9,265 nt of DNA, from assembly GCA_021813225.1 (NCBI GenBank), contig JAKALH010000085.1, positions 1 through 9,265 of the forward strand. The letters are read 5' to 3'. The position numbers were made by a program, and so were the translations under genes. The stretch is from Chloroflexota bacterium (GTDB taxonomy: Bacteria; Chloroflexota; Anaerolineae; J036; Brachytrichaceae). The notes beneath the pieces were generated by a model. That model made no database searches. It was not told the DNA's origin and saw nothing but the letters and a program-made list of their open reading frames with translations. Shown one piece after another: positions 1 through 5,786 of this stretch; the first letter of the stretch is position 1; each line of letters begins with the position of its first letter.

Positions 1-137
1 TTTTGTATGGTGAGGTTCAACAGGCGGTTACTGGTATTGAACGGGGTAGAAAACAAGCGGCGCAACCGACACTCAGGGAAGGGGATGACCAGGAATATCC
101 GCGACGCTGCACACGACAGCACCACGGCCAGGGAAAC

Positions 138-171
138 GCACCGCCGGTGGTGCAAAAGCCGCCGGCGGTGC
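138..171 (-). terminator. GC-rich hairpin after the small zinc-ribbon gene
   Basis: A perfect 10-bp inverted repeat (GCACCGCCGG at 138-147 against CCGGCGGTGC at 162-171) encloses a 14-nt loop. It lies 15 nt beyond the stop codon of the minus-strand gene ending at 186. Read on the minus strand, the stem is followed only by GTTT, so the U-tract is weak. The position fits a transcription terminator for that gene, but an intrinsic terminator normally has a longer U-run. The stem itself is certain; the function is inferred. Confidence 0.4.
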
Positions 172-185
172 CAATACGAGTATTT

Positions 186-449
186 CTACTGCTTGCGTCT
201 GGAAGAAGCGGATGCCTTTGTCTGGGCACATTTCGGGCAAAGCCCGCTGATGTGCTGAAATTCAACAGCATTCTTAGGCGGTTTGTCGGCTATCCAGCCT
301 AGTTCTGTCAGATGATCGTGATGCCGGCTGCATGTGGTGGCATTGCACGACTGACAGACATAGATGATTAATGTGGGAGCGTTGCGCTGGATGGTGAGGC
401 GATATTCTGGATCTCCTGGGCGTCTCCAATTTGCCAGAGCAGTTTTCAC
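186..449 (-). CDS. Small predicted zinc-ribbon protein (hypothetical)
   Basis: An 87-residue protein that I do not recognise as a named family. It carries two CxxC knuckles, C32/C35 and C71/C74, about 35 residues apart, with an extra Cys40 and a histidine cluster (H43, H44, H46) between them. This is the layout of a zinc ribbon or similar structural zinc site. There is no signal peptide or membrane segment, and the C-terminus is basic (SSRRKQ). The start is GTG, chosen because AAAAGGAG precedes it by 5 nt on the minus strand; that strong ribosome binding site is the main reason to believe the gene. It stands alone: the next gene on the same strand ends more than 400 nt upstream, and a GC-rich hairpin follows its stop. 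A nucleic-acid-binding or small adaptor role is possible but unproven. Spurious translation cannot be fully excluded. Confidence 0.55.
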   Translation of the reverse strand: MKTALANWRRPGDPEYRLTIQRNAPTLIIYVCQSCNATTCSRHHDHLTELGWIADKPPKNAVEFQHISGLCPKCAQTKASASSRRKQ

Positions 450-454
450 TGATA

Positions 455-462
455 CTCCTTTT
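455..462 (-). promoter_or_regulatory. Shine-Dalgarno site deciding a GTG start
   Basis: The minus strand reads AAAAGGAG, then TATCA, then GTG. This strong site with 5-nt spacing selects the GTG at 449 as the start of the small zinc-ribbon gene and supports it as a real gene. Confidence 0.6.
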
Positions 463-834
463 TCAGAATGACCCGCACATACTTCCGTGCGAGCTTAGGT
501 TAACCGTGGAAAGCGCTCGGATGTGCGATGTGAAAGCTATGCTGAGCGATTTACCATAACGCCGCATCTATACATTCCAATCGATGTATTAGCCGAACCG
601 AAGTATACCTGAATATTCCATTTTCTGCATTACAGGTGTTCTATACGACTGCGCTACGTCTGAACTACTTATGTGCGCAGGTATGCGTATGATTCCTCAA
701 TGCCGGGCCAGCAATATCTCGCCATATACTGGGTTAAATCAAATTGGGCTGCATTCTGCAATGCCATTAACATCATTGATGAAGTGTTGCTTGCGATGAA
801 GATTCGATACGGCAATTAGAACGTTGTCACAAAG

Positions 835-846
835 CGTTGATCAACG
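835..846. repeat. 12-bp perfect palindrome CGTTGATCAACG
   Basis: A perfect palindrome centred on GATC, 11 nt past the stop of the minus-strand aldolase gene. An overlapping inverted repeat, ACGTTG at 821-826 with CAACGT at 842-847, could form a 6-bp stem. It may be a protein-binding site or part of the 3' end of the aldolase transcript. No U-tract follows, so it is not called a terminator. Confidence 0.35.
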
Positions 847-857
847 TCGCGACTACC

Positions 858-1682
858 TTAGAATATGTGCTGTTCAATGTTGAATGCTGCACAGATTGAG
901 CGAATCTCATCGACGCTGAGGCCTTCTCCCAGCTCGTTATTGGCGAGGTTGAGATACTCGTAGCGTGCGCCGGTCTCCGCATATTCGATGCGATCGCCGG
1001 CGCGTTTGACGGAGTTGTCAGATCGCGACATGACGCCGTGCTTGGACCAGACGACCAGGCGGTGCTGGCGTAATTTCTGAACTGTGCCAGCCATCAGTTC
1101 CGGTGAACCCGGCAGTATAAATGGCAGCAGGCCTATGCCCTCCGGCAGGTTCACGATTGTTTCCGGTTGCCAGCGCAGGATGTGACGGTTGAGATACTGT
1201 TCGTCACGGTAACGCGCGATGTGGCTGAGATAGGTAAGGTGCAGGGGTTGCGCATGAATGACGGCATGAAAGTTCGTGGCGGTATTCACAATCTGGTCGC
1301 GATGCACGGCGAGATGCGAGTTGAACTCGCTTGTCACGCGCGCGAACAGACGCCGGCCGGACGTATGCAGTTGTGCCGTTCTGCCATCGGCATTAATCGT
1401 CACGAATCCAAGATTAGCGCCCGGATCGTCAATGATTTCGCGCAGTCGCCGGCCTGAACCAGTAACCAGGAATGATGCCCCAGCCAGTTCGGGAAGTGGA
1501 TCGGGAAGTGCAATGGTCTCCAGATTGGGAAATTTGCGGCGCGGGTCGATCTGCCAGCCGATGTAAATAGAGATGTTGCCAGCGGCACCTTCGCTGGCTT
1601 CGATCTCCGAAAGTCGCCGCCCGGCGAGTCCGATTAACTCCATTAGTTCATCCAGCTCTGGATAAGGTGCTTCTACAGGCAT
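858..1682 (-). CDS. Class II aldolase, rhamnulose-1-phosphate aldolase (RhaD)-like
   Basis: 274 residues, the same length as E. coli RhaD, and recognisably collinear with it. Class II aldolases cleave sugar phosphates such as rhamnulose 1-phosphate to dihydroxyacetone phosphate and an aldehyde, using a metal held by three histidines. Visible motifs are GNIS at 35-38, TGSGR at 74-78 (phosphate-binding region), TSE with Glu119 matching the catalytic Glu117 of RhaD, H143 and H215 (in KHGV), and a conserved PEGIGLLPF segment near 180-188. The RhaD motif HCH (H141, H143) reads H143-A-Q145 here, so one expected metal ligand is glutamine. The start ATG has AGGGAG 9 nt upstream. The gene is divergent from the catabolic operon and probably co-regulated with it. 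No rhamnulose kinase or rhamnose isomerase of the classical type is adjacent, so the substrate may differ from rhamnulose 1-phosphate. Family membership is confident; substrate is not. Confidence 0.85.
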   Translation of the reverse strand: MPVEAPYPELDELMELIGLAGRRLSEIEASEGAAGNISIYIGWQIDPRRKFPNLETIALPDPLPELAGASFLVTGSGRRLREIIDDPGANLGFVTINADGRTAQLHTSGRRLFARVTSEFNSHLAVHRDQIVNTATNFHAVIHAQPLHLTYLSHIARYRDEQYLNRHILRWQPETIVNLPEGIGLLPFILPGSPELMAGTVQKLRQHRLVVWSKHGVMSRSDNSVKRAGDRIEYAETGARYEYLNLANNELGEGLSVDEIRSICAAFNIEQHIF

Positions 1683-1861
1683 AATCGTTTTCTCCCTTGA
1701 ACGGTCGTGACGGCGAATAATCGTTGCTTACTCGCATCGTTGATCACAACTGTTGTTGTTCTGATATATCGAAGGAACTGCTACTGCGGAAAATTCTAAC
1801 ATCGGCGAACGCATGCGCGCGGCGACACATGCAAAATTGCGGATGCGTTAAAGTCAATGCA

Positions 1862-1889
1862 TTGCGTAACCTGTTGTCATCTATATACT
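1862..1889 (+). promoter_or_regulatory. Candidate sigma-70-type promoter of the operon
   Basis: TTGCGT at 1862-1867 and TATACT at 1884-1889 are separated by 16 nt. The -10 matches consensus at five of six positions; the -35 matches only TTG. A start of transcription near 1896 would leave a 5' leader of about 40 nt before the ATG at 1936, and would fall after the upstream TTG at 1894, which supports the ATG start. The -35 overlaps the palindrome CAATGCATTG. Confidence 0.45.
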
Positions 1890-1925
1890 TACGTTGTCTT
1901 GCCGTTCTTGTGAAGCCGGGCATGT

Positions 1926-1930
1926 GGAGG
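1926..1930 (+). promoter_or_regulatory. Shine-Dalgarno GGAGG deciding the ATG at 1936
   Basis: GGAGG lies 5 nt before the ATG at 1936. The frame stays open upstream to a TTG at 1894, but that codon has no ribosome binding site and the extra 14 residues do not look like part of the TIM-barrel fold. Confidence 0.7.
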
Positions 1931-1935
1931 TTCCG

Positions 1936-2808
1936 ATGCGATTTGGCATGAGCGGTTGTTTTTTGCCGGATAACATGGATGCGGTGACGCCAGAAATGTG
2001 CCGGCATGTCAGGCAGGCTGGTTTCAGCGGTATCTTCACGCGTTTCCGCCGCAACAATCCCCTGGACACCCCGAAAACGAAGGCGGATCGTCTGCGACAG
2101 GTACTGGCCGACAATGGTGTCAGGTTGTATCAGGCGACTGGTTTCTGGCAGAATCTGGTCACGCCGGATGAAACGCTGCGGCGTGAAAGCGTGCGTACAT
2201 TGCAGGCAGCGCTGAGATTGGCGGGCTGGATGGGTGCGCGCGGCATTGACACCGGGCCGGGTTCGATGAATCCTGCCGGACCATGGTTTCCCCATCCGGA
2301 CAACTGGACATCGGCCAGTCGCCGGCAACTGACTAAAAGCTTGAAAGAATGCGCCGCTGCCGCCGAAGATGCCGGCGTATATCTGAGCCTGGAAGGGCAT
2401 CAACTGGTCGTACTGGAGTCCGCTGAGGTCACGTGCGAAATACTGGATGAGGTGAACTCCCCTTTTGTGCGCAGTGATTATGACTCGGCAAACTGGATTA
2501 CGCGCGAGACGGTATATAACACAGGTGCAGCTATCAATCATCACTTCGACGTGCTGAGCCGATATATCGTCAGTTGTCATGCCAAGGACATCTGGCTGGA
2601 AAACCGGCTGGCATTGCATCTGCAGGATGGCTGCCCGGGGAAAGGGGTGCTTGACTTCAAAACGCTCTTCAGACGCATGGAAGCATTGGATCCCACATAT
2701 CCAGTCATCGCCGAAGGCAACACGACTGACGAGCTGCCGCAGGTAAGTGCGCTCTTTCACAAACTGGCAGCGGAACTGGGCATAGAGGTGCTTGAAGAAG
2801 GAGGTTAA
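1936..2808 (+). CDS. Sugar phosphate isomerase/epimerase family TIM-barrel protein
   Basis: 290 residues, typical for the xylose-isomerase-like TIM-barrel family (AP endonuclease 2 superfamily), whose members isomerise or epimerise sugars, inositols and keto-acids with a divalent metal. Candidate metal ligands at the ends of barrel strands are all present: E153 (SLEGH), D183 (in DYDSANW; D181 is an alternative), H215 (SCHAKD) and E260 (IAEGN). No signal peptide is visible, so the enzyme is cytoplasmic. It is the first gene of the rightward operon, and the next gene begins 5 nt after its stop, preceded by a strong AAGGAGG inside the last codons. Beside an aldolase and oxidoreductases it probably interconverts ketose/aldose or epimeric forms of the operon's substrate. 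The family is too broad to name the substrate: inosose, tagatose, hydroxypyruvate and 3-keto-sugar enzymes all share it. Confidence 0.8.
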   Translation: MRFGMSGCFLPDNMDAVTPEMCRHVRQAGFSGIFTRFRRNNPLDTPKTKADRLRQVLADNGVRLYQATGFWQNLVTPDETLRRESVRTLQAALRLAGWMGARGIDTGPGSMNPAGPWFPHPDNWTSASRRQLTKSLKECAAAAEDAGVYLSLEGHQLVVLESAEVTCEILDEVNSPFVRSDYDSANWITRETVYNTGAAINHHFDVLSRYIVSCHAKDIWLENRLALHLQDGCPGKGVLDFKTLFRRMEALDPTYPVIAEGNTTDELPQVSALFHKLAAELGIEVLEEGG

Positions 2809-2813
2809 CAGAG

Positions 2814-3566
2814 ATGCCGAATCTGCGTTTTGCAGCGCCAAAAGAACGGCGCGTCGCTGTGGTGACAGGCGGTGCGCGCGGCCTGGGACGCGCCTGTGTA
2901 TTGCGCATCGCAGAAGAGGGGCGTGACATCGTCATCGCCGACGTACTGGACATTGGCCGGGATGTTGTCAGGGAAGTAGAGGCGCTGGGCCAGAAAGCCA
3001 TATTCGTCCCTACGGACGTCACCGACGAGTCGGCTGTGCGAGCGTTGATGGAAAAGACCGTGACAACTTTAGGCCGTCTGGATATTCTGGTGTGTTGCGC
3101 CGGTATCCTGGGCAGGGAATTACCATTTCTCGAACAGACGAGCGAACTGTTTGATCGCGTGATGAAAATCAACGTCTACGGCGTGTTTTATGCGCACCAG
3201 GCCGCCATACCTTATATGCTGGAACGAGGTTGGGGACGCTGCGTGACGATCACTTCCGGCGCGCGGTTCGGCTCGCCAAACCAGGTGCCCTACAGCATCT
3301 CGAAAGGCGCTGTGGCGTCGATTATCGCGTCACTGGGCAATGCCTATTCAAAACAGGGCGTCTTTGTAAACGGGGTAGAGCCGGGGCGCGCGCTGACTCA
3401 GATGGTCATCCCGCGCTTTTCCGCAGAGCATATCGCCAATCCACCGGTGCCGCTGGGGCGGTATTCCGATCCTGAGGAAGTCGCAGAGGTGGTGGAGATG
3501 CTCGCGTCGGAACGCAACACCTATACAACTGGCTCCGTGTGGAGCGTCAAAGGTGCCACCGGTTGA
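2814..3566 (+). CDS. SDR family NAD(P)-dependent oxidoreductase (first of two)
   Basis: 250 residues, classical short-chain dehydrogenase length. The Rossmann glycine motif TGGARGLG is at 18-25, Asp43 at the end of the second strand favours NAD(H), and the catalytic set is N120, S148, Y160 and K164 (YSISK). Two positions are unusual: the structural NNAG motif reads CCAG (94-97), and the usual C-terminal VDGG is replaced by VKGATG. After PG (190-191) comes the expected threonine, T195. The start ATG follows AAGGAGG, which overlaps the end of the preceding gene. The enzyme presumably oxidises a hydroxyl of a sugar or sugar acid and acts with the adjacent isomerase. It resembles the sugar or 3-oxoacyl reductase branches of the family, and the substrate cannot be read from the sequence. 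Confidence 0.85.
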   Translation: MPNLRFAAPKERRVAVVTGGARGLGRACVLRIAEEGRDIVIADVLDIGRDVVREVEALGQKAIFVPTDVTDESAVRALMEKTVTTLGRLDILVCCAGILGRELPFLEQTSELFDRVMKINVYGVFYAHQAAIPYMLERGWGRCVTITSGARFGSPNQVPYSISKGAVASIIASLGNAYSKQGVFVNGVEPGRALTQMVIPRFSAEHIANPPVPLGRYSDPEEVAEVVEMLASERNTYTTGSVWSVKGATG

Positions 3567-3613
3567 CAGACATGCAGACCGGCGGATGATAGATACCAGA
3601 CAGGGGGATTGGT

Positions 3614-4573
3614 ATGGACTACAGGAACTTCGGTAAAGCGGGCGTCAAGGTTTCTTCGATCTGCCTGGGCACGGCCTTTCGCGGCAGCCGTAATGATGAG
3701 GGGCTGTGCATACGCACCATCGAACGCGCGTTGGAGCAGGGCATCAACTTCATCGATTGCGCCAATGTCTACGGCACCGAACCGATCGTGGCCAAGGCCC
3801 TGCGCGGCAGGCGCGATGATGTCGTATTAACCTCAAAAGTGCACAGCCGTATCGGCCCGGGACCGAACGATCACAGTTCCTCGCGTTATCACATCATGCG
3901 CGAGGTCGAACGCAGCCTCAAGCGCCTGGAAGTCGATCATATCGATATTTATCTGGTGCATGGGTTCGACGCGACAACACCGGTCGAGGAAACCGTCCGC
4001 GCAATGGACGACCTGGCGCGCCAGGGGAAGATCCGTTACTTTGGGGCCTGCAACTTCAACGCCTGGCAGGTCTGCGAAGCGTTATGGAAGTGCGATGTGA
4101 TGGGGCTGGACAGCTTCATCGGTGTCCAACCGCAATATAACCTGCTCAATCGCACCGAGGTGGAACCTGAGTTGATGCCTCTATGCAGCAAATACGGTCT
4201 GGGCATCATGACGTATAGTCCGCTGGCAATCGGCCTGTTGGCCGGGCAATTTCGGCGGGGCCAACCGCCATCAGCGGGAACGCCATGGGCGAATGGGTCG
4301 CGCAACTACGACTTCGAGGCTGCGATGACCGAACAGGCGGACCAGGTTGTCGAGAAACTTATCTATCTGGCCGCAACGCGCGGGAAGTCTCCGGCGCAGA
4401 TGGCGATGAGCTGGATACTCAGCCATCCAGAAATCACCTCGATTATCATCGGACCAGACCGCCCCGAACACGTCGATGAAGCGGTTGGCGTAGTGGGGTG
4501 GACTCTGTCATCGCAGGAGCGTGTCGAACTGGATGAGGTTTCCAGATACGAACAATCGCGTAAGTTTGCGTAA
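3614..4573 (+). CDS. Aldo/keto reductase
   Basis: 319 residues with the (beta/alpha)8 aldo/keto reductase fold. The catalytic tetrad is complete: D48, Y53, K75 and H116. The cofactor-binding parts are recognisable, namely SxxN-like CNFNAWQ near 146-152, QPQYNLLNR at 172-180, YSPLAIGLLAG at 201-211 and the GPDRPEHVDEA segment at 280-290 that grips the NADP(H) phosphate region. These enzymes interconvert aldehydes or ketones and alcohols with NAD(P)H. GGGGGA lies 5 nt before the start. A 47-nt gap separates it from the first SDR and a 94-nt gap with two stem-loops separates it from the next gene. A likely job is reducing an aldehyde made by the aldolase or the PLP enzyme, or oxidising a sugar at C1. 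The subfamily is closest by feel to the Tas/YajO type; the substrate is unknown. Confidence 0.88.
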   Translation: MDYRNFGKAGVKVSSICLGTAFRGSRNDEGLCIRTIERALEQGINFIDCANVYGTEPIVAKALRGRRDDVVLTSKVHSRIGPGPNDHSSSRYHIMREVERSLKRLEVDHIDIYLVHGFDATTPVEETVRAMDDLARQGKIRYFGACNFNAWQVCEALWKCDVMGLDSFIGVQPQYNLLNRTEVEPELMPLCSKYGLGIMTYSPLAIGLLAGQFRRGQPPSAGTPWANGSRNYDFEAAMTEQADQVVEKLIYLAATRGKSPAQMAMSWILSHPEITSIIIGPDRPEHVDEAVGVVGWTLSSQERVELDEVSRYEQSRKFA

Positions 4574-4595
4574 AGTCTGGCGAAACATCCCTGCT

Positions 4596-4629
4596 GTCAG
4601 ATAGTGTCTGACCTGGGATCGCAGCCCAG
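4596..4629 (+). other. Two back-to-back stem-loops in the intercistronic gap
   Basis: GTCAGA (4596-4601) pairs with TCTGAC (4607-4612) around a 5-nt loop. Immediately after it CTGGG (4613-4617) pairs with CCCAG (4625-4629) around a 7-nt loop. They sit in the longest gap inside the operon (4574-4667), with no T-run after them. They could mark an mRNA processing point, a pause site or a partial terminator setting the relative level of the downstream genes. Each stem is short, so chance is possible. Confidence 0.35.
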
Positions 4630-4667
4630 TTGCCTGGTGCCACAATCTCGTCGGGAGGTATGTTGTC

Positions 4668-5777
4668 ATGGTTACGGTCGGAATGCCGATAGAAGATATC
4701 GACACGCCTGCGCTGCTGGTCGATCTTGACCGCATGGAGCGCAACATCCGGAACTGGCAGGATGTAATACGGACAAAGGGAGTGGGGCTGCGGCCGCATG
4801 TCAAAACTCACAAAGTGCCCCATATCGCCGGATTACAACTGGCGGCTGGCGCGGTGGGTATAACCGTGGCCAAGGTGTCCGAAGCCGAAGTCTTTGCTGC
4901 GGGCGGCGCGCGCGACATCTTCATCGCGTATCCCGTCATCGGCGCCGAGAAGTGGAGACGCATTGCGGAATTGGCGCATTCCTGCCGGATGATCGCCGGC
5001 GTAGACAGCGAAACAGGCGCGCGCGGCTTGAGCAAGGCCGCAGTTGCTGCGGGTGTGACGGTTGACGTCAGAGTCGAGATCGATAGCGGCCTGAATCGCT
5101 CCGGTGTAACACCCGAACAGGCTCTACCCATGTGTCGCCTGGTCTCTCAGTTGCCAGGGTTACGGCTCGATGGAATTTTCGGTTTTCGCAGCATCTTTTA
5201 TGCGGGCGGCGCGGGGCGATCTGCTTCGGAATTGGGCAGGGAAGAAGGCGAGTTCTATGTTAATCTGGCGGACGAGCTGCGTGCCGCAGGCATCCAGATT
5301 GACAGCGTCAGCGTCGGCTCTACGCCGACTGCGCGTTACGCTGCAGAGGTTGCGGGTGTCACCGAGGTCAGGCCAGGCACTTACATTTTTGGCGACTATA
5401 TGATGGCCGAAATCGGTGCAGTCAGCTATGACGATGTGGCGCTGTCAATATGGTGTACCGTTGTGAGCCGTACTGCCAGCGATCGAGCCACTATTGACGG
5501 CGGTTCGAAAACCTTCTGTGGCGACAGCATTCCCGCCAGATTGAATCTGCGGGGGTACGCCCGCGCTGTCAACGATGATGCCTACGTAGTCAGCATGTCC
5601 GAGGAGCACGGTGTGTTGCAACTCGGGCCGGGTGTTCAGTATCAGATTGGCGATAAGGTCTCCTTCTACCCGATCCATGTGTGCACGACCGTGAATCTTT
5701 CGGATGAGCTGGTGGGTGTACGCAAGGGATATGTTGAAACCGTGTGGCCAGTACAGGCGCGCGGCAAGCGTACGTGA
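4668..5777 (+). CDS. Fold-type III PLP enzyme, D-threonine aldolase/D-serine dehydratase family
   Basis: 369 residues with an alanine-racemase-like PLP barrel followed by the DSD1-type C-terminal domain. RPHVKTHK at 42-49 carries the Schiff-base lysine (K46 by comparison with the family). SVGSTPT at 215-221 fits the PLP phosphate-binding loop, SEEHG is at 311-315, and H337-x-C339 (in IHVCTT) is the metal-binding pair. In vertebrate D-serine dehydratase the pair is His and Cys, whereas in characterised D-threonine aldolases it has been reported as His and Asp, so the pair leans toward the dehydratase side. Reactions known in the family are aldol cleavage of beta-hydroxy D-amino acids to glycine plus aldehyde, dehydration of D-serine or 3-hydroxyaspartate, and beta-hydroxyaspartate aldol cleavage. 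GGGAGG lies 9 nt before the start, and the next gene begins 9 nt after the stop. A RidA gene nearby favours an enamine-releasing dehydratase. Confidence 0.87.
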   Translation: MVTVGMPIEDIDTPALLVDLDRMERNIRNWQDVIRTKGVGLRPHVKTHKVPHIAGLQLAAGAVGITVAKVSEAEVFAAGGARDIFIAYPVIGAEKWRRIAELAHSCRMIAGVDSETGARGLSKAAVAAGVTVDVRVEIDSGLNRSGVTPEQALPMCRLVSQLPGLRLDGIFGFRSIFYAGGAGRSASELGREEGEFYVNLADELRAAGIQIDSVSVGSTPTARYAAEVAGVTEVRPGTYIFGDYMMAEIGAVSYDDVALSIWCTVVSRTASDRATIDGGSKTFCGDSIPARLNLRGYARAVNDDAYVVSMSEEHGVLQLGPGVQYQIGDKVSFYPIHVCTTVNLSDELVGVRKGYVETVWPVQARGKRT

Positions 5778-5786
5778 GAGGCGTGG

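Larger units (their letters stand above)
450..857. other. Intergenic stretch of about 400 nt without a convincing gene
   Basis: No open frame with a credible start and ribosome binding site was found on either strand, and no tRNA- or rRNA-like sequence. The stretch looks AT-richer than the flanking genes. It contains small inverted repeats: CGCAC/GTGCG at 474-478 and 487-491, ATACAT/ATGTAT at 570-575 and 584-589, and a 12-bp palindrome at 835-846. On the minus strand TTGGAA, 16 nt and TATGGT occur upstream of the small gene, but this match to a promoter is weak. A small RNA cannot be ruled out by eye. Confidence 0.5.
1683..1935. promoter_or_regulatory. Divergent intergenic control region
   Basis: A 253-nt region between the leftward aldolase gene and the rightward operon, the natural place for shared control. 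It contains a promoter candidate for the operon at 1862-1889, a 10-bp palindrome CAATGCATTG at 1855-1864, an 8-bp palindrome CGCATGCG at 1810-1817, and a direct repeat GTTGTC at 1873-1878 and 1893-1898 that brackets the -10 box. For the aldolase direction I see TTGTGA-like and AT-rich pieces but no clear promoter pair. No regulator gene is in the window. Confidence 0.5.

Noticed and set aside
3..302. Overlapping short plus-strand frames and a minus-strand frame at the left edge
   Set aside because: They overlap the zinc-ribbon gene and have biased, domain-free translations. No homology-like signal is seen in 1-137.
1894..1935. Upstream TTG start for the isomerase
   Set aside because: No ribosome binding site precedes it, and the extra 14 residues are unlike the family. 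The ATG at 1936 has GGAGG at 5 nt.
1744..2841. Long 365-codon minus-strand open frame opposite the isomerase gene
   Set aside because: It lies entirely antisense to a recognisable TIM-barrel protein, its translation is rich in Arg, Cys and His with no known domain, and it would also run through the divergent promoter region.
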